Positions 54,978-63,406 of a stretch of 64,000 nt of DNA are shown in pieces. The first letter of the stretch is position 1; each line of letters opens with the position of its first letter. Made by a program: the position numbers and the translations under genes. Under the pieces are notes generated by a model that did not search any database, was not told where the DNA came from, and worked only from the letters and a program-made list of their open reading frames with translations. Source of the DNA: Bacteroidaceae bacterium (GTDB lineage: Bacteria; Bacteroidota; Bacteroidia; Bacteroidales; Bacteroidaceae); the NCBI GenBank assembly GCA_017650105.1, contig JAGCFO010000036.1, positions 1 through 64,000 on the forward strand. The letters are read 5' to 3'.

Positions 54978-56660
54978 TCATCTAAAGAGCAGCGTGATGC
55001 AGTTTCGCTGTGGAAGGATACGCCATGAAGTGGGACATTCTGAAGAGTCGTTTTTCGCGAGAGTCAGACAAGAACCCTGTAGTATGGATACAGCATAAGG
55101 ATGACCTTTCCACACCGCCTTGAGTTCCTGAGGCACTGCCTCGGTAAACGGGAGTTCTGCACCTGGGGCAGCAGCGAACTGGAGAGCCCATTCCAGCGGC
55201 TGTTCGGGACGGAAAGTGCATGTGAGCCTATCTTCGCTAAACGTAAGAGAAAACGGGCCATAGGGTGTTTCTTGACGCACAGTGAGGGCATCGCCGGAGG
55301 TCTGACTGAAGGAGTGCGCAAGTATAGGTATTTCGGTAGGCTGAGCATCATCGTGGAGTGTAACGAGGCGCAGGGCAGCTCGTTCGCTCGGAGTACTCCA
55401 AATGAATCCGTCCACAACCGGCAATGTGGTATACACACACTTCGTTGATGTGCCCGCACTGAGAAGATAGTCCGACTGGATTGACTCGTCAAACAAGTGT
55501 ATATCGCGGATGCTGAATTTGTCATCGTCCCAGTAGAGTCCGGCACGGTAGAATCGGCTGTCGTACCAGGCTGCGCTACGCCCGTCGTGCAGATAGTTGT
55601 CGGGTACTGTGACAGCTGTAGGCGGCGTGATGGGATAGTGATGTCGGAACCATCGTCCCGACTCTGCAAGCGTCTCCACACGCAGCTTGCCCTCGTCGGC
55701 CATCCTGCGGATAATGGGCATCTGCATCGTCAGTCCCTCTTTCATTGCCTCCCATCCGAAAGAGTTCTCCTGCCCTGCCTGGATGTAGTTGAAAGCAAGG
55801 CTGGTGCTGCCTGCCATAGCAGAAAGGAACCACTCCACCCATTGTCTGTTGCCCCCTCCTCCACCGCCGCTATAGACGGGTTCAAGGGTAACGACGCCCT
55901 GAAAGTGGCTGTCGAGGCCATTATCATACTGATGAACGGGATCGCTGCCGAGCATGCGAAAGACGGGCACGGGAATCTGGCCCTCTGTCGTCTGCGCAGG
56001 CATGTAAGCATTTTTTCGGCTGGGGTAGTAGGCTTGGTTCCAGTAGCCTCCCCAAAGGGTATAGCCGTCGGTGCCGTACTGATCCTTGCAGTTGCAAGAT
56101 GCAACGATGCCGTAGTGCTCATACAGGTACTCGAGGGTGTGGGCATCGATGAACCATGAGCCCACCGACTGCGGGTAGCATCCGAAGATATCGTGAAAGC
56201 GCTTCATATAGGTGTCGACGAGCATCTCCCGCTCGGCGGGGGTATAGCCTGTAGCAAATCCTACGTTAGCATGCCAGTCCCATGGGTAGCGCCCGCGCCA
56301 TTTCATTCCTGCATCGGTGACGTGCGGCTCGGTTATCTCCCACCAGGCACCCACCTCGTGGCCCTGAGCCATCGCCTCGCGCATCAGCTGCTGGTAGGCG
56401 GGGTTGACGAGGGCATCGTACTGCAGCAAGAAGGTTCCTCTGAAGCCATACTCGTTGAGTTGCGCGAGTTGGTTGGCGGTAGTGCGGTAAAGGTACTCGT
56501 CGGTAAACCTCGCATCGCGCGGCTCTGTCTGACGCACAAAGTTCACGAAGTTGACGATGCAGGGATGCTGGTGTACCTTGCGCTGTTGGCACGAGACCAG
56601 AGTTACGGCAACCAGCATGAAGGAAGCTGCTGATAGAAGGAGACGGCTGAAGGCTCTCAT
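54978..56660 (-). CDS. Secreted polysaccharide-deacetylase-like lipoprotein
   Basis: Lipoprotein of 560 residues (lipobox LVSCQQRK). The first 250 residues look like a NodB-type or related TIM-barrel: FRGTFLLQYDALVNP, GHEVGAWWEITEPHV, then YWNQAYYPSRKNAYM. The classic metal triad Asp-His-His is not obvious, so the activity is uncertain. The C-terminal half is beta-rich (PFSLTFSEDRLTCTF). A SGGGGGGNRQW loop is present. It starts 33 bases after the AmpG-like permease gene ends, and the pair probably shares one mRNA, which hints at action on wall or glycan fragments. Confidence 0.65.
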   Translation of the reverse strand: MRAFSRLLLSAASFMLVAVTLVSCQQRKVHQHPCIVNFVNFVRQTEPRDARFTDEYLYRTTANQLAQLNEYGFRGTFLLQYDALVNPAYQQLMREAMAQGHEVGAWWEITEPHVTDAGMKWRGRYPWDWHANVGFATGYTPAEREMLVDTYMKRFHDIFGCYPQSVGSWFIDAHTLEYLYEHYGIVASCNCKDQYGTDGYTLWGGYWNQAYYPSRKNAYMPAQTTEGQIPVPVFRMLGSDPVHQYDNGLDSHFQGVVTLEPVYSGGGGGGNRQWVEWFLSAMAGSTSLAFNYIQAGQENSFGWEAMKEGLTMQMPIIRRMADEGKLRVETLAESGRWFRHHYPITPPTAVTVPDNYLHDGRSAAWYDSRFYRAGLYWDDDKFSIRDIHLFDESIQSDYLLSAGTSTKCVYTTLPVVDGFIWSTPSERAALRLVTLHDDAQPTEIPILAHSFSQTSGDALTVRQETPYGPFSLTFSEDRLTCTFRPEQPLEWALQFAAAPGAELPFTEAVPQELKAVWKGHPYAVSILQGSCLTLAKNDSSECPTSWRILPQRNCITLLFR

Positions 56661-56693
56661 AACGTATGTGCGGATATAAGAAGATGAGGAATA

Positions 56694-58010
56694 CTATTCT
56701 CTGGACAGCGCCTTCTTCTTGCCGAACTCCGGGTCGATACGCAGGAAGGCGGCAACGAGGAAGGTGACAAGGCAGCATGCTGTCACCCATATGAAAAACA
56801 TGCGATAGCCCATGATCTCCTGCAGATAGCCGGCAAACATGCCGGGAATCATCATGCCCGCAGCCATGAAGGCTGTGGCGATGGCATAGTGGGCGGTCTG
56901 GTAGTTTCCGCGCGCATAGTAGAGAAGGAAGAGCATATAGGCTGTGAAACCGAAGCCGTAGCCGAACTGCTCGATGAAGAGGCACGAGGCGATGAGCGGC
57001 AGGCTGGAGGGCTGGGCATAACTCATCCAGATGTAGACGATGTCGGGTAGCGAGATGGCCCACACCATAGGCCAGAGCCAGCGCTTGAGTCCTCCGCGCG
57101 AGGCAACGATGCCACCCAGGATGCCTCCCAGCGTGAGACCTATGACACCGATGGTGCCCTTCACGAGTCCCACTTGCGCAGCTGTGAGCGCCAGCCCGCC
57201 CTTGTCGAGAGGATCGAGGAGAAAGAGGGTGCTCATCTTGGTGAGCTGCGCCTCGGGAAGGCGGAAGAGGAGCATGAAAAGGAGCGCTGCCCACATGCGG
57301 TCTTTCTGGAAGAAGGTGACAAACGTGCGCCAAAACTCACTGAAGAACTGTCGTGCCGACACGGTGTGCGCCTCGCCCTCGGCTGCATCCTGTGCAGCAG
57401 CGAGTCGCGGCAACATAAAGCGGTGATAGAGCGACAGCAACACAAACAGCACGGCAACGCCTCCGAGTGCCGCCATCCACGCGCGGCGTGTTGCCGACTC
57501 TTCGGGCATCGTCTTGCCGAAGCGCCCCATCAGCAGTCCCACGAGCGCCAGCAGACCTCCCTCGGCAGCGATGGTTGCCAGGCGGTAGAAGGTGCTGCGT
57601 ATGCCCACGAAGAACGACTGGTCGCCCGAGCTGAGCGCCTGCATGTAGAAGCCGTCGGCAGCGATATCGTGGGTGGCGCTGCTGAAGGCAAGCAGCCAGA
57701 AGAGCGCCATCGACCAGGCGAGCCATCCGTGCAGCGGGAGCGTGAAGGCTACGGCTGCCAGCAGCACACCCACCAGCAGCTGCATGGCGGTAATCCACCA
57801 GCGGCTGGTGCGCACGATGCCCACGAGAGGGCTCCACAGGGGTTTAATGAGCCACGGTAGGTAGAACCATCCAGTGTAGAACGCCACGTCGCCGTTGCTG
57901 AGCCCCATCTGTTTGTACATGACGACAGAGAGAGTGATGACGATGACGTAAGGCACTCCTTCGGCAAAATAGAGTGAGGGCACCCATGCCCACGGATTGA
58001 CTTTCTTCAT
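56694..58010 (-). CDS. AmpG/PAT-family permease (major facilitator superfamily)
   Basis: Inner-membrane transporter of 438 residues with 12 predicted membrane segments. The N-terminus WVPSLYFAEGVPYVIVITLS and WFYLPWLIKPLWSPLVG are hallmarks of the AmpG/PAT group, which imports anhydro-muropeptides or acetyl-CoA. A soluble loop (AQDAAEGEAHTVSARQFFSE) divides the two halves. Facing the AmgK/MurU genes across a 118-bp divergent promoter region makes muropeptide uptake the best guess. Confidence 0.82.
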   Translation of the reverse strand: MKKVNPWAWVPSLYFAEGVPYVIVITLSVVMYKQMGLSNGDVAFYTGWFYLPWLIKPLWSPLVGIVRTSRWWITAMQLLVGVLLAAVAFTLPLHGWLAWSMALFWLLAFSSATHDIAADGFYMQALSSGDQSFFVGIRSTFYRLATIAAEGGLLALVGLLMGRFGKTMPEESATRRAWMAALGGVAVLFVLLSLYHRFMLPRLAAAQDAAEGEAHTVSARQFFSEFWRTFVTFFQKDRMWAALLFMLLFRLPEAQLTKMSTLFLLDPLDKGGLALTAAQVGLVKGTIGVIGLTLGGILGGIVASRGGLKRWLWPMVWAISLPDIVYIWMSYAQPSSLPLIASCLFIEQFGYGFGFTAYMLFLLYYARGNYQTAHYAIATAFMAAGMMIPGMFAGYLQEIMGYRMFFIWVTACCLVTFLVAAFLRIDPEFGKKKALSRE

Positions 58011-58128
58011 AGCAGTTGGGGAGAAGTTGTTTTTCTTTGCTGCAAAAATAAGAAAAACTTTTTGTTTCCGTCGTCACTTTGCATTACTTTTGCAAAAAAA
58101 TAAAAAAGGTAGTTTCAATCCCCGAAAC
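58011..58128. promoter_or_regulatory. Divergent promoter region between the permease and kinase-RapZ genes
   Basis: Minus-strand TATTTTTG at 58050-58043 faces the permease. Plus-strand TACTTTTG at 58085-58092, with TTTG at 58061-58064 as -33, faces the kinase-RapZ gene. Shared control of the two transcripts is plausible. Confidence 0.6.
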
Positions 58129-59544
58129 ATGATACAGACGCTCCAATCACTCTACCTGGCGCTGACAGAACACGAGCCCATAAGCACTGAAGCCTTGACG
58201 CCTGCCGGCTCCAACCGGCGCTACTACCGTCTGAGCACCCCCGGCGAGAAGTCGCTGATAGGTGTGGAGGGCACCTCCGTCGACGAGAACATGGCCTTCA
58301 TCTCCCTTGCCCGTCAACTGCGTGCGAAGGGCCTCAGTGTGCCCGAGGTGAAAGCGGTCAGCGACGACATGCTCTGCTATCTGCAGGAGGACTTGGGCGA
58401 CACCTCGCTCTTCGCCCTCATCAACCCCTCCTCGTCGTCGGAAAGCGACTCCACGCTTGTCCACAGCCTGCTGTGCGAGGTGATGCGCCAGCTGCCCGAC
58501 ATCCAGTTCAAGGGTGCCGACGGTTTCGACTTCAGCGTCTGCTACCCGCTGCCTTCCTTCGACAAGCGCAGCATCATGTGGGACCTCAACTACTTCAAAT
58601 ACTGCTTCCTGAAGAGCACCGGCATCGACTTCTCAGAGCCCGCTCTCGAAGACGACTTCGAGCACCTTTGCGATGTGCTCCTGCGCGAGCCCTGCGACAC
58701 GCTCATGTACCGCGACTTCCAGTCGCGCAACGTGATGGTTCACGACGGCAAGCCCTACTTCATCGACTTTCAGGGTGCCCGCCGCGGGCCCGTCCAGTAC
58801 GATGTCGCCTCGTTTCTCTGGCAGGCGCGCGCCTGCTTCAGCGATACACTGAAGGAAGAGCTCATCGACGTCTACCTGCAGGCGCTGCAGCCCTGGCGGC
58901 AGACCGACGGCAACACCTTTCGCCACACGCTCCACTACTTCGTGCTGTTCCGTCAGCTGCAAGTGCTGGGCGCCTACGGCTTCCGCGGGAAGGTGGAGGG
59001 CAAGGCTCACTTCCTGCAGAGCATACCCTTCGCTATCGGTGCCCTGAGGCACGAGCTGGAGCAGCATTCCTTTGCCGAGATTCCCTATCTGCAGCAGCTG
59101 CTCACAAAGATGACAACCCTGCCGCAGCTGCAGCCCACGCCCCACAAGGAGGGGCTGACTGTGCAGATAAGCAGCTTCTCGTTCAAGAAAGGAGTGCCTG
59201 CCGACAAGAGCGACAACGGAGGGGGGTTCGTCTTCGACTGCCGAGCCGTGAGCAATCCCGGGCGCTACGAACAGTACCGCGCCTTCACAGGCAAGGACGA
59301 CTGCGTGAAAGCCTTCCTCGACGACAAAGAGGATATGGCTCTCTTCCTCCAGCATGTCTATGCCCTTGTGGACCAGGCTGTGGAGCGCTACCTCGCACGC
59401 GGATTCACGCATCTCATGGTGAGCTTCGGATGCACGGGAGGGCAACATCGTTCGGTGTACGCCGCAGAGCACCTTGCCGAGCACCTGAAGAGCAAATACG
59501 ACGTTAACATCGACCTGACACATAAAGAACATCCCGAGATATGA
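58129..59544 (+). CDS. AmgK-like anomeric sugar kinase fused to a RapZ C-terminal domain
   Basis: Cytosolic two-domain protein of 471 residues; the ATG at 58129 replaces an upstream in-frame start with an implausible leader. Residues 1-335 are an aminoglycoside-phosphotransferase-like kinase with catalytic loop MYRDFQSRNVMV (Asp196) and metal motif YFIDFQGARRG (Asp213), as in AmgK, the MurNAc/GlcNAc anomeric kinase. Residues 343-471 match the RapZ C-terminal domain (SFSFKKGVPAD, FGCTGGQHRSVYAAEHL), which in E. coli binds glucosamine 6-phosphate and the sRNA GlmZ. The RapZ N-terminal ATPase is absent. The His in the E. coli NPH motif appears as NPGRY. Linking kinase and amino-sugar sensor suggests feedback on wall-sugar recycling. 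Confidence 0.88.
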   Translation: MIQTLQSLYLALTEHEPISTEALTPAGSNRRYYRLSTPGEKSLIGVEGTSVDENMAFISLARQLRAKGLSVPEVKAVSDDMLCYLQEDLGDTSLFALINPSSSSESDSTLVHSLLCEVMRQLPDIQFKGADGFDFSVCYPLPSFDKRSIMWDLNYFKYCFLKSTGIDFSEPALEDDFEHLCDVLLREPCDTLMYRDFQSRNVMVHDGKPYFIDFQGARRGPVQYDVASFLWQARACFSDTLKEELIDVYLQALQPWRQTDGNTFRHTLHYFVLFRQLQVLGAYGFRGKVEGKAHFLQSIPFAIGALRHELEQHSFAEIPYLQQLLTKMTTLPQLQPTPHKEGLTVQISSFSFKKGVPADKSDNGGGFVFDCRAVSNPGRYEQYRAFTGKDDCVKAFLDDKEDMALFLQHVYALVDQAVERYLARGFTHLMVSFGCTGGQHRSVYAAEHLAEHLKSKYDVNIDLTHKEHPEI

Positions 59545-60386
59545 CACGAATCATAGCCGACAGCGGCTCAACAAAGACCGACTGGAGCATCTGCATCGAC
59601 AACGAAGTGCTCCAGGCCGTACAGACACAAGGCATCAACCCCTATCATCAGCCTGAGGAAGTGATTGCCAACGTACTGGAACAGGAGTTCCTCCCTGCCC
59701 TTCACACCACCCTCACCGGCAACACGGAGGTCATTTTCTATGGTGCCGGCTGTGCCAACGAGACAGCCTGCAATCGTGTGCGCTCCGTCATCAGGAAAGT
59801 GCTGGGAACCGACAGCATAGAGGTGTGCACCGACCTGCTGGGTGCCGCTCGCGCCCTCTGCGGGCACTCCGAGGGCATCGCCTGCGTGCTGGGGACGGGT
59901 AGCAACTCGTGCCTCTTCGACGGCCAGCGGATAGTGGAGAACGTGCCGCCTATGGGCTACATACTGGGCGACGAGGGCAGCAGCGCCGCCCTGGGCAAGC
60001 GCTTGCTCTCCGACGTCTTCAAGAACCAGCTCCCTACCGACCTACGCGACGAGTTCCTCGACAAGTACCAGCTGACGCAGGAGTCGGTGCTCGAGCGCGT
60101 CTACCGCCAGCCTCTCGTCAACCGCTTCCTTGCCAGCTTCACACCCTTCCTCTCCGAGCACCGCATGGTGCCCGAGGTGCACAGGATACTGGTGAGCAGC
60201 TTCACCGAGTTCCTCACGCGCAACGTGCATCAGTATCACCGTCCCTGGCTACCCATCAACTGCGTGGGCTCCATCGCCTACGTCTTCGCACAAGAAGTGA
60301 AGGAGGCTGCCGAAGGACTCGGGATGGAGATGGGAATCGTCATGCAGAGCCCCATGAAGGGACTCATCAAATACCACATCGAGTAG
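59541..60386 (+). CDS. BadF/BadG-family amino-sugar kinase (NagK/MurK type)
   Basis: Cytosolic sugar kinase of 281 residues in the BadF/BadG/BcrA/BcrD ATPase family, which includes eukaryotic GlcNAc kinase and bacterial MurK. Motifs: IADSGSTKTDWSI (phosphate 1), VLGTGSNSCLFD (phosphate 2 / sugar site) and YILGDEGSSAALGK (adenosine side). It overlaps the AmgK-RapZ gene by four bases (ATGA), and the MurU-like gene follows three bases later, so the three enzymes are made together. Substrate GlcNAc or MurNAc. Confidence 0.9.
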   Translation: MTRIIADSGSTKTDWSICIDNEVLQAVQTQGINPYHQPEEVIANVLEQEFLPALHTTLTGNTEVIFYGAGCANETACNRVRSVIRKVLGTDSIEVCTDLLGAARALCGHSEGIACVLGTGSNSCLFDGQRIVENVPPMGYILGDEGSSAALGKRLLSDVFKNQLPTDLRDEFLDKYQLTQESVLERVYRQPLVNRFLASFTPFLSEHRMVPEVHRILVSSFTEFLTRNVHQYHRPWLPINCVGSIAYVFAQEVKEAAEGLGMEMGIVMQSPMKGLIKYHIE

Positions 60387-60389
60387 GAG

Positions 60390-61139
60390 ATGAACGCACT
60401 CATCGTTGCCGCAGGACTGGGCACGCGCCTCAAGCCGTTCACCGACACCACGCCCAAGGCACTGGTGCCCATTGCGGGCGTTCCTATGCTCGAACATCAG
60501 ATACGCAAGCTCAAGGAGGCGGGCGCCAGCCACATCGTGGTGAACGTGCATCACTTCGGACAGCAGATCATCGACTTTGTTCATTCCCGCAACGACTTCG
60601 GCATGCGCATCGACATCTCCGACGAGCGCGGATGCCTGCTCGACACGGGAGGAGCCCTGCGCCAGGCAAGCCATTTCTTCACCGACGGCGAGCCCGTGCT
60701 CGTACACAATGTCGACATCTTCTCCAACGCCTCGCTTGCCGACTTATATGCGCAGCACGTCAGCTCGGGCGCCGACGCGTCGCTGCTGGTGAGCAGGCGC
60801 GAAACAGCACGCTATCTGGCGTTCAACGATGCAATGCACCTCGTGGGGTGGACAAACGTGAAGACGCAGCAGCGGAAGGTTGTCAGCGGTACCGACTTCG
60901 GACAGCCCGAGTCGAAGGCTACTCTGCTCGCCTTTGCTGGTATACACGTCGTGTCGTCCACCCTCTTCGATGCTCTCGACCGTTTTGGCTCCATCTTCTC
61001 CATCATCGACTTCTACCTCTCGGCAGCAGCCCGCTACGACATCCGGGGCATAGAGCCCCCTGCCGACTTCCGCCTCGTCGATGCCGGCAAACCCGAATCG
61101 CTCCCCCTCGCCGCAGAACTGCTGCAAAGCACTATGTAG
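60390..61139 (+). CDS. MurU-like sugar-1-phosphate nucleotidyltransferase
   Basis: Nucleotidyltransferase of 249 residues with the signature AAGLGTRLKPFTDTTPKAL and metal Asp in VHNVDIFSN. Size and N-terminus match MurU, which converts MurNAc 1-phosphate and UTP to UDP-MurNAc, bypassing de novo synthesis. Paired with an AmgK-like kinase it completes that route: MurNAc to MurNAc-1-P to UDP-MurNAc. Mannose-1-phosphate guanylyltransferases look similar; the context decides. No murQ etherase is visible in the window. Confidence 0.87.
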   Translation: MNALIVAAGLGTRLKPFTDTTPKALVPIAGVPMLEHQIRKLKEAGASHIVVNVHHFGQQIIDFVHSRNDFGMRIDISDERGCLLDTGGALRQASHFFTDGEPVLVHNVDIFSNASLADLYAQHVSSGADASLLVSRRETARYLAFNDAMHLVGWTNVKTQQRKVVSGTDFGQPESKATLLAFAGIHVVSSTLFDALDRFGSIFSIIDFYLSAAARYDIRGIEPPADFRLVDAGKPESLPLAAELLQSTM

Positions 61140-61491
61140 CCAATCCCCGCAGCATAATATGTAAGGTCTTCCGCAATTTTTGCTTTGAGGAAAAAAGTTT
61201 TTCGAGAACAAATAAAAATTTTTTCCTTGAGCTTAGCTCTTCCTCTGCCGAGAAATGAAGAGAGAAAACAGTTTTTTCCAAAAGCAAAACGCCCTCGGGA
61301 AGTGCCAACTTTTTCAGAAATATGACATCCTTTTCAGGAAAACAAGTGTCAACCGACGGAGCAGCGAAAGCAAAGCCAAGTTTACTTGAGCTCTGCTGAG
61401 TCGGGATGGAGGAAGAGCAAAGCTCAACCACTTCAGCAAAAAGCAAAAAAAACAGTTCAACCAAAATCAGGAAAAGACCACAGTTGAAGTG
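61140..61491. repeat. Intergenic region with purine repeat and first 228-bp direct repeat
   Basis: At 61185-61230 TTTTTCGAGAACAAATAAAA and TTTTTTCCTTGAG belong to the dispersed repeat family, about 50 bases after the MurU stop. From 61255 to 61482 lies the first copy of a 228-bp sequence repeated at 62681-62908. Minus-strand frames across it are repeat artefacts. Confidence 0.75.
61255..61482. repeat. 228-bp direct repeat, copy 1
   Basis: Starts ATGAAGAGAGAAAACAGTT, contains TCAACCGACGGAGCAGCG and GAGTCGGGATGGAGGAAG, and ends near AATCAGGAAAAGACCACA. Copy 2 (62681-62908) differs at about a dozen positions, including two single-base indels that cancel. Both copies are in the same orientation and 1426 bases apart. 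No terminal inverted repeats or transposase. Confidence 0.9.
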
Positions 61492-62313
61492 TTAATGACT
61501 GGTGTCGAGAATCTCTTCCCCTTTCACCACGAGTGACGGGCAGGCGGGCAGTTTGCGCATCTTGCCTTTGGCGTTGTTGCGAGCGCAGCTGTTTTTGAGG
61601 TTGAGAGGGGAGTAGAGTCCTCCTTTGCCCTTGGCATCCACGAGGCATACGCTGACGCAATAGTCCCCTTTCCTGTGCAGCACGACAGCCTCTTCTGGGC
61701 TGACTGCTATTTGCTTCCCTTTGTCGTCGGGTGTCACCAGCTTGTAGATGGGCTTGTTGAGGATGTTTTCGAATTGTTTGTCTCGAATTTCATAGACATT
61801 GAAGCTGAGCATGCACTCGTCGTAGGTGCATTCGCTGACATCCAGCAGGATTTCCGTCAGCACGTAGTCTTTCCGGTTTCTGAATAGCGGTCCCCACTCG
61901 ATGTCGCCATCATGTTCGCCCACGAAGCCGACAACACTGAAGGGCACCACCGATTTGCCGGAGAGGGTGCGTACCTTCCGGTCGTTGCCCACGACGACTT
62001 CCATCAGTTCCACCACCTTGTCCTGCAGCGTCACGGTGAGCTCCTTACCCGCCGAATACGCTTCGTATGGAACAGTCACCATCTGGTACGAGACGTGGCT
62101 GACGGCCAGCTCGTCTCTCCTGTCGGTAGGGATGGTGAGCGTGAAATGTCCCTTGGCATCAGAGATGACACCGACGCTGTCGCCCTCGATGCCTATGCTG
62201 ACATACTCCACCGTTTCGCCTCGCTCGTTCAACACTTGCCCCGAAACGGTAATCTGGGCAAGGCATGCTGTCCGCACCGCGACAGACAATAAGAACAGTA
62301 CCAGATGCTTCAT
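61492..62313 (-). CDS. Carboxypeptidase-like-regulatory-domain secreted protein
   Basis: Protein of 273 residues with a signal peptide (HLVLFLLSVAVRTACLA) and an N-terminal CarboxypepD_reg/CNA-B-like domain (VSGQVLNERGETVEYVSIGI, LTVTLQDKVVELMEVVVG), as found at the front of SusC proteins, but here without plug or barrel. The C-terminal part is unknown and Cys/Lys-rich (CARNNAKGKMRKLPACPS). It lies between the two 228-bp repeats, its stop codon ten bases from copy 1. Function unknown. Confidence 0.75.
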   Translation of the reverse strand: MKHLVLFLLSVAVRTACLAQITVSGQVLNERGETVEYVSIGIEGDSVGVISDAKGHFTLTIPTDRRDELAVSHVSYQMVTVPYEAYSAGKELTVTLQDKVVELMEVVVGNDRKVRTLSGKSVVPFSVVGFVGEHDGDIEWGPLFRNRKDYVLTEILLDVSECTYDECMLSFNVYEIRDKQFENILNKPIYKLVTPDDKGKQIAVSPEEAVVLHRKGDYCVSVCLVDAKGKGGLYSPLNLKNSCARNNAKGKMRKLPACPSLVVKGEEILDTSH

Positions 62314-62455
62314 AGATTTTCCTTATTTCATCCGGCACAAAAATAGATGCATTCGGCGAATGGCGAGAATTGCGGGGCGGTTTTTAGTATTGTTTAAGGG
62401 AAGCTACCTCCGCTTTCAGTTATGTTCACAAAAAGCCATGCACCGTCTCTGGTGT

Positions 62456-62680
62456 TTAGCGCTTCTGATAGACTTTTATCCAGTCAACACGCAGTTCGGA
62501 GGGGAGTGGCTCGGGCTTGTCGACGGCGCCTGTCCAGGCTCCTCCCAGCTGGTTGGAGAGGATGATGTGGAACGGATAGTCGGGCCAGGGGAACTGGTGC
62601 GGTTGTCCGGTGCGGGGATAGGTAAGGGTCATCGTGCCGTTGTTGAAGAAGCAGATGCTGTCGGGATGGACTTCGAGAGA
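62456..62680 (-). pseudogene. Glycoside hydrolase family 16 C-terminal fragment
   Basis: The last 73 or so residues fit the C-terminal strands of GH16 beta-glucanases (FPWPDYPFHIILSNQLGG, then LPSELRVDWIKVYQKR). The catalytic ExDxxE stretch and everything before it are missing. The homology ends where the 228-bp repeat copy 2 begins (62681), so the gene was cut at the repeat. The open frame continues into the repeat but with unrelated residues. Confidence 0.8.
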
Positions 62681-62908
62681 TGTAGAGAGAAAACAGTTTT
62701 TTCCAAAAGCAAAATACCCTCGGGAAGGTGTCAACTTTTTCAGAAATATGACAACCTTTTCAGGAAAACAAGTGTCAACCGACGGAGCAGCGAAAGCAAA
62801 GCCAAGTTTACTTGAGCTCTGCTGAGTCGGGATGGAGGAAGAGCAAAGCTCAACTACATCAGCAAAAAGCAAAAAAAACAGTTCAACCCAAATCAGGAAA
62901 AGACTACA
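62681..62908. repeat. 228-bp direct repeat, copy 2
   Basis: Nearly identical to 61255-61482. It abuts the truncated GH16 gene exactly at its left edge, so insertion or repeat-mediated recombination created the break. Confidence 0.9.
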
Positions 62909-63406
62909 CCGCAAACCCTGAATATGATTGAACAGCTTTCCGCGGAGCCTGTTCAACAAAAATAAGGGTTAAGAGAGAAGCATTCAACTTCTGCCAGGGT
63001 TAAGAAGAAGGTACGCAGATAGTATTCAACCTATGGCAGGGTTAAGGTAAAAATCATTCAACTTTTTTTAGGGTAGTACACCATGTCACGTCACATGTCA
63101 CAAATAATATTAAGGGGGTATATGTGACAAAATGGGGATTTTCGGCAAAAATGGAGGAAAGAAGAGAGGTTATAGATTGTTAGTATAGAAATTTAATTTT
63201 ATATTATAATATTTATATTATAATATAAAATTAAGATTTTCTCTCAAGTCAATCCCGTCACAGTATACCCCTTAAAATTTTACGTGTGACGCGTGACAAA
63301 TGTGCGCTATGTTACACGAAAAAGCATTTTGCTCAAAGGAAAATTCGTTATTCTTTCTACATCCTGCACGATGAAGAAAGAATATTTTTTGAAGAAGAAA
63401 TAAGAC
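62909..63406. other. Non-coding accessory region: degenerate repeats and large inverted structure
   Basis: Four 20-24-bp repeats (NATTCAACYT...AGGGTTAAG) occupy 62950-62973, 62981-63004, 63023-63046 and 63055-63074. From 63082 to 63305 is an imperfect palindrome about 225 bp long with a perfect 20-bp-stem core. A short purine repeat (GATGAAGAAAGAATATTTTT) follows at 63370-63390, directly after the DUF4248 stop. No gene seen. Confidence 0.7.
63082..63305. repeat. Nested inverted repeat (cruciform or MITE-like)
   Basis: Outer arms: ATGTCACGTCACATGTCAC on the left against the reverse complement of ACGTGTGACGCGTGACAAA on the right. Middle arms: TAAGGGGGTATATGTGAC (63111-63128) against GTCACAGTATACCCCTTA (63257-63274), differing by an indel and one base. 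Core: 63193-63212 and 63215-63234 pair perfectly as a 20-bp A+T stem with a two-base loop. Confidence 0.8.

Noticed and set aside
57997..58128. 44-residue extension of the kinase-RapZ protein
   Set aside because: It would span the divergent promoter, and its start overlaps the permease gene.
59909..61258. 449-residue Arg-rich frame
   Set aside because: Out-of-frame shadow of the kinase and MurU genes in G+C-rich DNA.
62634..62825. Small plus-strand protein across the 228-bp repeat
   Set aside because: Encoded mainly by repeat sequence; a related reading of copy 1 lacks the same start, so no conserved protein is implied.
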